Positions 55,440 to 63,997 of a DNA stretch of 64,000 nt are shown piece by piece. The position numbers and the translations under genes are program-made. The notes under the pieces are model-generated. The model was not told where the DNA came from. It did not search any database and worked only from the letters and a program-made list of their open reading frames with translations. How positions within the stretch are numbered: the first letter of the stretch is position 1; the number at the start of each line of letters is the position of its first letter. This stretch comes from Hespellia sp. (GTDB lineage: Bacteria; Bacillota; Clostridia; Lachnospirales; Lachnospiraceae): NCBI GenBank assembly GCA_028693555.1, contig JAQUVD010000001.1:99033-163032 (forward strand), given 5' to 3'.

Positions 55440-56645
55440 TTAATGCTGTATTGCTTCCTCAATCAATTTCACAGCCATTTCAACGCCACCTTCCGTCTTT
55501 ATCTTTTCAGAAATAGCTTCTGCATTTTTCTTTTTTTCAGCATAAGTTTGTTGCATTTCTTTGATCGCATTTATAATAGATGCCTCGCTTAATTCCTTTG
55601 ATTTTAATGGCTCTACAGCAACATTTATTTCATGTAACTGCATGGCAAACCCCAACTGATCAAGAATATGAGGCACCGGTATTGACGGAACACCATAAAT
55701 CATCGTTGCTGCAGTTGTTCCAAAGCCACAATGATGTATCACAAAGCTTGCATGTCTAAATAACCAGCTATGTGGAACTGAACCACAAAAAATCATCGTT
55801 TCTGGCAGCTTATAATCCAGTAATGTCTTTTGAAAACCTTGTATAATTGCGCGACACCCCGTTTTTCTAAATGCATTTACAAACATATCGAGCTTTTCCT
55901 TTTCCGCTTTATCCTCAAAAGACATTGCGCCCAAAGCAAGCACCACTGGTTTGTCACCACTTTCAAAAAAACATTTCAGACTAGGATCAGGCTGAAATTC
56001 CTCCTCATCGTCATACCAATATCCGGTCAATCTATTATGTTTCTCCCAATACGGATTGCGTTCTAGAACATATTGACTAATTGGTATCAAATTTAGCCTT
56101 TTAGATATAATTTCATCTGATGATTTAACAGGTTTTAACCCATATACTTTTCTGATCTTATTATACGGCTTTGCTACCTGTTTCCCAATCATACCACCTA
56201 TGATTTTATCCTTGAACGTTTGTGGCTTTAATTTCTCGGCGATCATTTCTTTTTGAAGCGTCACGTTGACTGTTGGAATTCCTAACACTTCAGCTTCTGT
56301 TGCCCCCATCTGACTATGACTGACTATAATCAAATCTTTCTCTTTACATACCTCATATATTTCATTTGTTGAATTCTGAATAATTTCAAATATAAATGTC
56401 ATTGTTTTCAACATGCTTATGATTGGATTTGAGTTTTTACCTCTGATCATCGCAGTCTCTTTTTCAATATCAATATCTGGACCAATCGGTGTAAAATAAA
56501 TGCCCGACTCTTCAACTAATTTTCTCCAACACGGGTGAGACCCGAGCGTCACATCATAACCACTTCGAAGAAGTTCCTTGGATAAAAATATATACGGCTG
56601 AATATCCCCTCTTGTTCCCATTGTAAACATGGCTATCTTTTTCAC
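55440..56645 (-). CDS. GT1/UGT-type glycosyltransferase
   Basis: The 401-residue GT-B enzyme has the N-terminal MFTMGTRGDIQPYIFLSKEL acceptor-domain start and the nucleotide-sugar signature HHCGFGTTAATMIYGVPSIPVPHILDQ near residue 310. This matches sterol/macrolide-type glycosyltransferases (MGT, UGT). A role in modifying a lipid or inactivating a drug is possible; the acceptor is unknown. I start at a GTG (56645) with GGGGAG six bases upstream, rather than a TTG seven codons earlier. Confidence 0.88.
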   Translation of the reverse strand: MKKIAMFTMGTRGDIQPYIFLSKELLRSGYDVTLGSHPCWRKLVEESGIYFTPIGPDIDIEKETAMIRGKNSNPIISMLKTMTFIFEIIQNSTNEIYEVCKEKDLIIVSHSQMGATEAEVLGIPTVNVTLQKEMIAEKLKPQTFKDKIIGGMIGKQVAKPYNKIRKVYGLKPVKSSDEIISKRLNLIPISQYVLERNPYWEKHNRLTGYWYDDEEEFQPDPSLKCFFESGDKPVVLALGAMSFEDKAEKEKLDMFVNAFRKTGCRAIIQGFQKTLLDYKLPETMIFCGSVPHSWLFRHASFVIHHCGFGTTAATMIYGVPSIPVPHILDQLGFAMQLHEINVAVEPLKSKELSEASIINAIKEMQQTYAEKKKNAEAISEKIKTEGGVEMAVKLIEEAIQH

Positions 56646-56709
56646 TCTCTTCTCCCCCTCGTACAACTTCAGATTCGCCTAACTAACATTCCTACAACCA
56701 TTATACTTG

Positions 56710-56820
56710 TTATATGATGACATGTCCATTTTGAAGTTCTATATAGCCTTTTCTCTGCCCAATGCCTTTGATGTCATTATTCAGCTCCAGTGCAAATATT
56801 CTCAATACACACCTCTTCAT
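56710..56820 (-). CDS. Repeat copy B: 36-codon small reading frame behind the MFS gene
   Basis: An ATG at 56820, one base after the MFS stop and preceded by AAGGA at good spacing, opens a 36-residue frame (MKRCVLRIFALELNNDI..GHVII). Its first part matches copy A at 54760-54803 and its last part copy C at 58785-58813. Either a real small protein cotranscribed with the transporter or the remnant of a longer gene. I do not recognise it. Confidence 0.5.
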   Translation of the reverse strand: MKRCVLRIFALELNNDIKGIGQRKGYIELQNGHVII

Positions 56821-56821
56821 C

Positions 56822-58225
56822 TTAATTTTCCTTCTTTTGTGTTCCTTTTACGAGGAACACAGCGATTCCCAATAAGAACAACGTTCCGACCGACATCGCT
56901 AGAAACGTAATGTTCAATCCATGGATCATCGACCGTTCGCCGTATGTGGAAATGGAGTTGCTCGCAACCAGTGTCATAATTCCAACAAAAACTGCTGCGC
57001 CGATTGCGCCGGCAATTGTTCGAAGTGATGCCAGCACTGCTGTTGCATCTGCTGTATGATGCTTTGGCACGTGGCTGGTCCCCCATGTGACGAACGGCAT
57101 CATCAGGCATCCAATCGACACACACCGAATGATATTTAAAACTGCCGGTATCACCAGCGAAACATTCATATTCACGAAAACCATTCCCAAATTACTAAGT
57201 AACATACACGCAGCCCCCGAGACGAACAGCTTCTTCATGCCAATCCGATCATATATTTTCCCCGCCATCGGACTGATGACCGCCATAGCAAGAGATCCCG
57301 GGAGTGTCACAAGTCCGGAAATTGTCGCCGAATATCCCAGAATTGACTGCACAAAGACCGGCATGATAACAGAAGACCCCATCATAACAAGGTACAATAA
57401 CATGCTGCCGATTACACTCAAAGTAAATTCTTTATACCGCAATATCCGCAATTCCAAAAACGGTTCATCAATATGGAACTGTCTATATACAAATAAAATT
57501 CCGCCAACAATTCCAATCAGCAGTGATGCCATAATCGGTGTGCTAAACATCCCATATGTACTGATATTTCCAATTCCAAGGGTAATACCGCCAAAAGCGA
57601 ATGCACTTAAGACAAACGATACCACATCAAATTTCTTCTTGAAGGTATCCAGTACATCGTCAAAAGCAAACAGTCCAAATATAAATGAAACCATCATAAT
57701 TACAATCGCAACATAAAAAATACTTCTCCATCCGGTGAAATCAATCAGAACACCCGCAAGTGTCGGAGCAATCACTGGTGCTGCGCTCACCGAGAGCCCG
57801 TACCATCCCATAATCGTCCCCTTTTTCTCAATCGGATAGATGGTCAGCAGAATTACCTGCGCCATCGCTGTCATAATCCCGTTGCCTACAGCCTGAAGAA
57901 CACGTCCACACATCATAATCGAAAATGTAGGTGCGATGGTGCAGATTACCAACCCCGCAATAAAGGCTCCCATCCCCGTTAAATATAGCCTTTTTGTTGG
58001 AAACCTGGTGATTAAAAAAGCAGTTAAAGGCATCGTAATCCCCATTGCAAGAGAATAGCCGCTCGTCAGCCACTGTCCAGTAGAAACTCCGATGTTCAGG
58101 TCTGTAGTGATTGCCGGCAGCGCCGTCGTAAGAGCTGTCGCCAGCATCGAAGATGCGATGCATGAAATTAATATGTTCAAAAAAATGAATGTTCTTCTTT
58201 TTGTCGTTACACGATTGCCGTTCAT
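56822..58225 (-). CDS. Multidrug efflux MFS transporter (DHA2/EmrB-QacA type)
   Basis: The 467-residue protein has about 14 hydrophobic helices, with WLTSGYSLAMGITMPLTAFLITRFPTKR (motif A region) and the drug-antiporter motif C region VIAPTLAGVLIDFTGWRSIF. Such transporters exchange drugs for protons. The start overlaps the MarR gene stop as ATGA, so it is controlled together with its regulator. Confidence 0.92.
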   Translation of the reverse strand: MNGNRVTTKRRTFIFLNILISCIASSMLATALTTALPAITTDLNIGVSTGQWLTSGYSLAMGITMPLTAFLITRFPTKRLYLTGMGAFIAGLVICTIAPTFSIMMCGRVLQAVGNGIMTAMAQVILLTIYPIEKKGTIMGWYGLSVSAAPVIAPTLAGVLIDFTGWRSIFYVAIVIMMVSFIFGLFAFDDVLDTFKKKFDVVSFVLSAFAFGGITLGIGNISTYGMFSTPIMASLLIGIVGGILFVYRQFHIDEPFLELRILRYKEFTLSVIGSMLLYLVMMGSSVIMPVFVQSILGYSATISGLVTLPGSLAMAVISPMAGKIYDRIGMKKLFVSGAACMLLSNLGMVFVNMNVSLVIPAVLNIIRCVSIGCLMMPFVTWGTSHVPKHHTADATAVLASLRTIAGAIGAAVFVGIMTLVASNSISTYGERSMIHGLNITFLAMSVGTLFLLGIAVFLVKGTQKKEN

Positions 58226-58689
58226 TGTAAATCCTTCTTTCCTGTCTGAATTAAAGTATTGTCCGATTTCTTATTTTGGTAATATGACAGAACCCGCTTC
58301 TTTATCTCCATATACTGTCTGAAATCCTCTTCCCCCAAAGCATCAATCAACCCATTAACACTTCTTGCAAATGTATTCTGCACCAATAAGTATCTTTCCC
58401 TTCCTGCTGGTAAGAGTTTCACCAACGTCTGTCTATGGCTGTCTGGGTCCTGATAACGAATGATCAATTCTCTTTTCTCAAGCGTCTTCAAAATCACCGC
58501 CGTCCTTGCCGAACTCACATTCAATATATTACTTAACTCCTTTGGATTCACATCCGCTCCCGCTTCCGCCAAATAGCTCAGCACATAATTCTCACCCTTT
58601 ACAGATTCAGTCAGAACCGATGCGCTTTTTAGTTTTGCCAACTCACGCTGTAAGGCTCCAAATTCTTCTATCCATTCTTTTCTGTCCAT
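58222..58689 (-). CDS. MarR family regulator of the MFS pump
   Basis: The 155-residue winged-helix protein has VNPKELSNILNVSSARTAVILKTLEKRELIIRYQDPDSHRQTLVKL, the MarR recognition helix and wing. The start at 58689 has AAGGAG. A 35-bp palindrome over its -10 box is the likely binding site, so it should repress its own operon including the MFS gene. Confidence 0.92.
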   Translation of the reverse strand: MDRKEWIEEFGALQRELAKLKSASVLTESVKGENYVLSYLAEAGADVNPKELSNILNVSSARTAVILKTLEKRELIIRYQDPDSHRQTLVKLLPAGRERYLLVQNTFARSVNGLIDALGEEDFRQYMEIKKRVLSYYQNKKSDNTLIQTGKKDLQ

Positions 58690-58701
58690 AAATTTTCTCC
58701 T

Positions 58702-58756
58702 TGTTTTAATTGCTAACACTGTTAGTAATTAAAACACATTGAATTATTTCTGTCAA
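58702..58756 (-). promoter_or_regulatory. marR-MFS promoter with a 35-bp palindromic operator
   Basis: The minus strand has TTGACA (58751-58756), 17 bases, TTTAAT (58728-58733). The region 58702-58736 is a dyad centred at 58719; its core arms CTAACA/TGTTAG and TTAATT/AATTAA match exactly and only one flanking pair fails. Confidence 0.9.
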
Positions 58757-58784
58757 CACTAACTTTTTTTTAACCAATACCTGA

Positions 58785-58813
58785 TTATATTATGACATCT
58801 CCATTTTAAAGTT
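58785..58813 (-). repeat. Repeat copy C: 3' part of the small reading frame
   Basis: Twenty-nine bases match 56710-56738 at 26 positions; in-frame stops show that this copy is non-coding. It lies right behind the FtsX remnant. Confidence 0.6.
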
Positions 58814-58825
58814 AATCGTCCCCCA

Positions 58826-59144
58826 TCACTCTATACATCGAATCCGTTCCACAATCGAATGCCGTTTCACACTGTTTCGGTAAGTAATCAATGAAATTTC
58901 CACACAGATTGCCACCAATACAACAACTGCGATGATAACCATTTTCCACGGAATCGCTATGATGCCAATTCCGACATCCATCATGTTTCCCTGTGCTTTT
59001 TTCACACCTTTCATCTGCTCGATTTTCGAATGATAAGAGACATCTTTTGCAGCATTAGTTTCTTCTATGTATTGTTTAACTTCTCCTTCCGCAGTCTCAT
59101 CATATTCCTCTTCGTATATGATTCCTGTTTGAAATACAATGAAA
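58826..59144 (-). pseudogene. Remnant of an FtsX-like permease C-terminus
   Basis: The frame here matches the end of the intact permease at 60724-63213: FQTGIIYEEEYDETAEGEVKQ..VGIGIIAI and then IPWKMVIIAVVVLV..RHSIVERIRC. About 80 residues, holding two membrane helices, are missing between IIA and IPW, in frame. The deletion junction falls at ATCGC, which occurs in similar settings at both ends of the lost segment in the intact gene. The 5' two thirds of the gene are also absent. It is a decayed partial duplicate. Confidence 0.9.
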
Positions 59145-59232
59145 AGGTAACATATTCTACGCATCCGCAAAGGACAACTGCGGCAAGAAATTCAATAACC
59201 GGATTCTTGCGGAATTTGCCTCTGCTGTCTAG
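59145..59232 (-). pseudogene. Possible fragment of a CmpB-like membrane protein
   Basis: The minus strand reads GKFRKNPVIEFLAAVVLCG followed by CVEYVTFSLYF, then joins the FtsX remnant. The pattern resembles the putative ABC permease family CmpB (PF06541). It is short and has no start or stop of its own. Confidence 0.3.
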
Positions 59233-59274
59233 TTTTCCTCAAACTCGTCAAAGATTGCAATCAGCAGAATTATC

Positions 59275-59910
59275 CTATTCCAATAAATCCTCCATCCGGC
59301 AGCCCAAGACATTTGCCAACTGCTCCAGTGATTTCCCCTGTGCTTTGTTAATATCCTTTTGTCTCTGCTCATATTGTTGAATCGCTCTCAGCGATACATT
59401 TGATTTTTGTGCCAGCAGTCTTTGGCTATATCCTTTGAGCCGGCGCAATTGCTTAAGATTTGTGTCCGTCTGTCTCTTCCGCTCAACTATAATCTCGATT
59501 GTATCTACAACTTTTTCTTCGGAAGCCTCATGCAGCGGATGATACAAATGCAGAATATCATCCATAGACACATATTGCATAATCTCCGAGAACTCCCGAT
59601 TCATCCTCCACTGATAATATGCAAGAACCCATCCGCACCAATATTCCACCGTTTTATCCAGTCTGATACTATGTGCTTTCTCATTCTGACAATAACCACT
59701 TTTTCTAAATACTTCCAAGGCCAATTCTCTCCCTGACATTCCTGCAATATATTTCGGATTCGCACGAGAATATTCTCCTGCAAGACCAGTTGCAATAAAG
59801 AGCTTCATGAACAAATCAAGTTGCATATGACAATCATTGGCAACATAATCAAACATATCAGCCATATTGTTCATCCCATCATCCAGATAAATCTCATTAT
59901 ATGCATACAT
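59275..59910 (-). CDS. XRE-domain partner protein of the DUF3990 gene (putative antitoxin)
   Basis: The 211-residue protein has an uncharacterised N-terminal domain of about 140 residues (MYAYNEIYLDDGMNNMADMF..YIAGMSGRELALEVF). A C-terminal Cro/C1-type helix-turn-helix follows (about 150-211: LKQLRRLKGYSQRLLAQKSNVSLRAIQQYEQ). Its start overlaps the stop of the DUF3990 gene as TAATG, so the two are translationally coupled. It probably binds the long dyad in the operon promoter and neutralises its partner; both are inference. Confidence 0.8.
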   Translation of the reverse strand: MYAYNEIYLDDGMNNMADMFDYVANDCHMQLDLFMKLFIATGLAGEYSRANPKYIAGMSGRELALEVFRKSGYCQNEKAHSIRLDKTVEYWCGWVLAYYQWRMNREFSEIMQYVSMDDILHLYHPLHEASEEKVVDTIEIIVERKRQTDTNLKQLRRLKGYSQRLLAQKSNVSLRAIQQYEQRQKDINKAQGKSLEQLANVLGCRMEDLLE

Positions 59911-60575
59911 TATGATTCCTCCCTTGACTCACGAATCAGATCTAATATATAGGTTCCCTCTAAATCGCTTCCTTGCTGTTCTATCAAAAAATCATTTCTG
60001 GCTTTTTCATCCCGCGCCTGCCGTTTATGGAAATAAATGTTTCCCGCTGCAATTTCAAACTCTCTATATTGTAGCCGACTGAAGGCATTCTTACTTTTCA
60101 GCACAATCTGTTCACCTAATTTTCCTAATTTCATCGCTTTGCCCAATTGTTGCATGGATATTTGATTATTCAGAAAACTACGTGCAAAGGAAAAGTAGGA
60201 GTCATCAGCCCGGTAGCCTATAATCACATCCACATCACTTATATCTGGAAGATATCTCTGTTGTAAATACGTTGATGCATCTGCGCCTATTCTGGTCGAT
60301 ATGCTCGGTTTTCTGTTCTCATTCAATAACGCCAGCCAATGCAACACCTGATACGGTTCATCTGTAAGATTCAAAACTGTCAAACCGGTCATATCCAGAT
60401 CATAACAACTCACAAATCCATCTTTCAGTGTCTGACAAGCCCACTCTTTCGCTAATTCTATTTCCTCGGTACAATAGAATCCCTGTCCATAATCATTGTC
60501 AGCTCGCCCGGCTCCATATAACGGAGTTGAAATGATTTTTTCTGATCCATGATATAATTTTCTTTTCTGATTCAT
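59910..60575 (-). CDS. DUF3990 protein, ADP-ribosyltransferase-like fold (putative toxin)
   Basis: The 221-residue protein starts with LYHGSEKIISTPLYGAGRADNDYGQGFYCTEE, the DUF3990 opening. His9, Tyr34 and Glu155 (in LGEQIVL) are placed as in the H-Y-E triad of ADP-ribosyltransferase-fold enzymes. DVIIGYRADDSYF is another family segment. NAD-dependent modification of a cell target is possible but unproven. It is first in an operon with an XRE-domain gene. GGAAGGG precedes the start. Many DUF3990 genes in Lachnospiraceae sit beside small partner genes. Confidence 0.85.
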   Translation of the reverse strand: MNQKRKLYHGSEKIISTPLYGAGRADNDYGQGFYCTEEIELAKEWACQTLKDGFVSCYDLDMTGLTVLNLTDEPYQVLHWLALLNENRKPSISTRIGADASTYLQQRYLPDISDVDVIIGYRADDSYFSFARSFLNNQISMQQLGKAMKLGKLGEQIVLKSKNAFSRLQYREFEIAAGNIYFHKRQARDEKARNDFLIEQQGSDLEGTYILDLIRESREES

Positions 60576-60628
60576 CTCTGTCCCTTCCTTTTTGCTTTAC
60601 CGGTAAAACTCATGATTGATTTTCTATG

Positions 60629-60683
60629 AAAAGTAACTCTGTGGAGATATTTCTATTATACCTCTGCAGAGTTACTTTTTCAA
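60629..60683 (-). promoter_or_regulatory. Promoter and long dyad operator of the DUF3990-XRE operon
   Basis: The minus strand has TTGAAA (60678-60683), 17 bases, TATAAT (60655-60660). AAAAGTAACTCTG (60629-60641) is repeated inverted at 60667-60679, so the arms cover the spacer just behind the -35 and the early transcript. The inner sequence is also partly symmetric. A repressor there would block transcription. The same hairpin may end the permease transcript from upstream. Confidence 0.85.
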
Positions 60684-60723
60684 CATTTCATGCAAAATGC
60701 ACTTGTCAATCACTTGCCGCCAA

Positions 60724-63213
60724 TCAATCCATACATCGAATCCGCTCCACAATTGAATGCCGTTTCACACTGTTTTGGTAGGTAATCAGTGGAATTTCCA
60801 CACAAATCACAACCAATACAACAACTGCGATGATAACCATTTCCCACGGAATCGCAAATGCCACATCCATATAATTCACTGCCTGATAGCAGGCATACGT
60901 AATTCCCAGACCAACCGTCGCAGTTATTGCAAATGAACCCAAGGTGAACAATAATCCTTCCTTCATCAGCATTTCTTTCACCTGCTTTTCTGACATTCCC
61001 ACACTTTCCATGATGGAGATTTCCATTTGCCTGCTTTGCATATTTCCATACACAGTATTGATATAGTTCATAATTCCAATCAGGGTAAGAATCGCAATGA
61101 TGCCGATACCAACACCCATCATATTTCCCTGTGCTTTTTTCACACCCTTCATGCTTTCGATTTTCGAATCATAAGAGACATCTTTTGCATGAGTCGTTTC
61201 TTCCACATATTGTTTGACCTCTCCTTCCGCAGTCTCGTCATATTCCTCTTCATATATAATTCCTGTTTGAAATACAATGGGATTTTTCACATATTTTTGA
61301 ACAAATTGATCACTTACAATGATGGTCGGCGCTATTCCAAGCATGTTGACATAATAGTTAGCATCCGTCATTCCAGCGATTTTCATTGTTTGCAAATCAC
61401 TGGTCTGATTCATGATGGAAAAATGAATCTCTTTTCCCGACACATCATCTGCCGTAAACGACAAGCTATTCCGATAAATAATGCATGCATCTCCATTTAA
61501 AAAGTCTTGTTTATCAACCGGTGTCTCTAATGTAGCATTTAAATACTCAAACTGCTGTTCATCAATTCCCGTCATGAATGAATGGAATTTATCCGGATGT
61601 GCCTTGTATTCTTCTATGTCTTGTGCGTAATCGTGGTCCATCCATGTCGTATAAAACTCCTGCATCCACATATCGGAAAAGTCAGCCTCCCACGGCACAA
61701 TGATGGCTGTATCTGTCATAGGATGCGTTTCTTTTATCTTTGAATTCCGGTCCAGTTTTTTCATAAAGTCTTCGTCCAGAATTGGAAGCCAGTCTGATTC
61801 GTCTTCCTTTCTTGTCGTATCATTGACTACAACCAAATCTTCATCCATATAATTGGAAATGATGGTTCTTGCTCCCTGACTTTCAATGAGTGTAACCAGA
61901 CACAAGAATACGGAAAGACTTGCTGCCAGAGACAAAAGCACAACCACTGTTTTCTTTTTATCCTTTTTCAGTTGTTCCACAGCCATGCGCCAAAGCAGAT
62001 TTCCATGCCCAGTTTTATGAGATGCTTTCGTATTCGAAGTGGTTCGAAATCCCAATGCCTCGATTGGCGTGATCGATGCGGCATATTTCGCTGGTCTTCT
62101 ACTTCCGAACACAAGCGTTAGAATCACAACAAATAACGTCATTAAAAATACAATCGGCTGAAATGTCACCTGCACATCTCCCTTGATTCCAAGAATCTTC
62201 ACAATCTTTGGCAACAGCACAAATGATGTAAAACAGCCGACCATAGTACCACTAATCACACCAATAGCCCCCACAAAAGACATCTGCCTTTTTAGCATCT
62301 TTCTGATTTGGTTTTCTGTCATTCCAATTGTCTGCAGCAATCCAAAGTACCGGACATTTGCCGTTACTGACATCTGCAAAATATTATAAATCAACAGATA
62401 TGCGCTAAAACAGGTCACAAACACTAACCCGATGATTCCCAGAAAAATCGGAACTGACATTTCTATGTCTGAATTAAAAAACAGACGTTGCTGCTTTCCT
62501 AAATCCAGTTTCTGTTCCAGATTTGACTGCTGTGCTTTCGTCATAAGCATTGATTTGAAATCAAGATATAGGATTCCACTATTTGTATCCTCCAACCGAT
62601 ATCCGGATTGCTGATAGAAATCTTCCGAAACATAGATCGCTTTTTGCACACCATAACCTTCCCACATTCCGGTTATGGTAAAGGTCTTCGTGTACTCGCC
62701 CATATGGTTGCGATAAGTGAGCGGTAATTCATCTCCGATTCCCAGATTTTCATAACCACAGTCCTTGAGTGCAGCCTTCGTCACCATGATTTCATTCTCT
62801 TCTTGTGGATAACTGCCCTTTACCCATTCCATCGCCTCAGACTTCATCCGATTCCAATAGATATCATCACTCCACCTGATTGCAACATTTAACGTATCAT
62901 CTCGATCGGTTCTCTCGGCGTATGCTGCCCTTGCTTCACTGCCTATCACAGAAATATTTTCCTGTTCCTCGCAGAATTTCTTCTGTTCCTGCGTATAACC
63001 ACCCATCAGCACGGCATCAAATTTTGCTCCATTGTTACGGATATTCTGTCGATTTAACATGTTCAGATAAGTGACACCCACAGTAAATACACTAAACACC
63101 ATAAATGTAGAAAGAAAAACTGCCAGTATCAATACCAGATTTTTTCTCTTATTTCTTACAAATGAACGTTTTGCCATTCGCGTAATCATCTCATCGTTAT
63201 TATTTTTCAGCAT
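60724..63213 (-). CDS. FtsX-like ABC transporter permease
   Basis: The roughly 829-residue permease has one N-terminal helix (about 22-44), a large external domain, three helices near 255-380, and a second FtsX module with a helix near 425, another external domain and three final helices. The MacB/YtrF- and BceB-like layout suits peptide or drug sensing and export. The start at 63213 follows GAGGGGA; a GTG three codons earlier is too near it. It overlaps the ATPase gene by 14 bases. Part of its C-terminus is duplicated at 58826-59144. Confidence 0.9.
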   Translation of the reverse strand: MLKNNNDEMITRMAKRSFVRNKRKNLVLILAVFLSTFMVFSVFTVGVTYLNMLNRQNIRNNGAKFDAVLMGGYTQEQKKFCEEQENISVIGSEARAAYAERTDRDDTLNVAIRWSDDIYWNRMKSEAMEWVKGSYPQEENEIMVTKAALKDCGYENLGIGDELPLTYRNHMGEYTKTFTITGMWEGYGVQKAIYVSEDFYQQSGYRLEDTNSGILYLDFKSMLMTKAQQSNLEQKLDLGKQQRLFFNSDIEMSVPIFLGIIGLVFVTCFSAYLLIYNILQMSVTANVRYFGLLQTIGMTENQIRKMLKRQMSFVGAIGVISGTMVGCFTSFVLLPKIVKILGIKGDVQVTFQPIVFLMTLFVVILTLVFGSRRPAKYAASITPIEALGFRTTSNTKASHKTGHGNLLWRMAVEQLKKDKKKTVVVLLSLAASLSVFLCLVTLIESQGARTIISNYMDEDLVVVNDTTRKEDESDWLPILDEDFMKKLDRNSKIKETHPMTDTAIIVPWEADFSDMWMQEFYTTWMDHDYAQDIEEYKAHPDKFHSFMTGIDEQQFEYLNATLETPVDKQDFLNGDACIIYRNSLSFTADDVSGKEIHFSIMNQTSDLQTMKIAGMTDANYYVNMLGIAPTIIVSDQFVQKYVKNPIVFQTGIIYEEEYDETAEGEVKQYVEETTHAKDVSYDSKIESMKGVKKAQGNMMGVGIGIIAILTLIGIMNYINTVYGNMQSRQMEISIMESVGMSEKQVKEMLMKEGLLFTLGSFAITATVGLGITYACYQAVNYMDVAFAIPWEMVIIAVVVLVVICVEIPLITYQNSVKRHSIVERIRCMD

Positions 63214-63910
63214 AGGACTCACTCCCCTCTGTAAGAGAACCTCCTACTACGCGTCCATCTTCAATCCGCACAATGCGGTCAGCAAGTTGTGCAATATCCT
63301 GATCATGGGTAATGAGAACGATTGTCTGTTCAAACTGTTTTGCCACTGTTTTTAATAATCCAAGTACATCATGGCTAGTCGCTGTATCAAGATTTCCGGT
63401 CGGTTCATCCGCAAGAATAATCGCCGGTTTCGATGCAATCGCCCGGGCAATTGCGACACGCTGCTGTTGCCCGCCAGATAAGGTATTTGGTAATGCATCT
63501 TTTTTCTCTTGGAGCTGCAGCAAATCCAGAATATCACCAATGAATGGTGCATCAATGTGCCCTCCATCCAATTCAATGGGCAGGATAATATTTTCATATA
63601 CGTTCAAGTCCTGTACTAGATTATAACTTTGAAAAATAAATCCGACGGTTCTTCTCCGAAAGATAGCAAGCTGTTCTTTGTTCAGTTTGGCAAGATTTCG
63701 TTCATCTACGTATACTTCACCTTCTGTCGGCAAGTCCAGTCCCCCGATCATGTGAAGCAGGGTGCTTTTTCCCGATCCGCTCTTACCAATGATTGCAACA
63801 AATTCGCCGTCTTTCACCTGAAAGTCGACTCCGTCCAGTGCCTTCACCGTATTCTCACCCATCTGATAATATTTTTTGAGATTCTTTGTCCTTACAATCT
63901 GTTTTTCCAT
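63200..63910 (-). CDS. ABC transporter ATPase of the FtsX-like permease
   Basis: The 236-residue ATPase of the LolD/MacB/BceA type has Walker [22 protein letters not shown], the family-typical [18 protein letters not shown], signature [14 protein letters not shown], Walker [13 protein letters not shown] and H-loop ITHD. It is cotranscribed with the permease. AAGGAG precedes the start. No regulator is in view on this side. Confidence 0.94.
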   Translation of the reverse strand: MEKQIVRTKNLKKYYQMGENTVKALDGVDFQVKDGEFVAIIGKSGSGKSTLLHMIGGLDLPTEGEVYVDERNLAKLNKEQLAIFRRRTVGFIFQSYNLVQDLNVYENIILPIELDGGHIDAPFIGDILDLLQLQEKKDALPNTLSGGQQQRVAIARAIASKPAIILADEPTGNLDTATSHDVLGLLKTVAKQFEQTIVLITHDQDIAQLADRIVRIEDGRVVGGSLTEGSESYAEK

Positions 63911-63967
63911 CTTTTTTACTCCTTTTTCATGATAAACCTATCGTAATACACAACTATCTCAAACCTC

Positions 63968-63997
63968 TCACAAAATGTAACATTCACATTTTTGTGA
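63968..63997. repeat. Inverted repeat upstream of the ABC pair
   Basis: TCACAAAATGT (63968-63978) and ACATTTTTGTGA (63986-63997) are inverted arms with one extra base, separated by seven bases. They lie about 60 bases upstream of the ATPase start and may be a regulator site. The window ends here. Confidence 0.5.

Noticed and set aside
59910..60575. Reading the DUF3990 protein as a confirmed toxin
   Set aside because: The triad is positional inference and no activity is known for this protein; it is reported only as a putative toxin.
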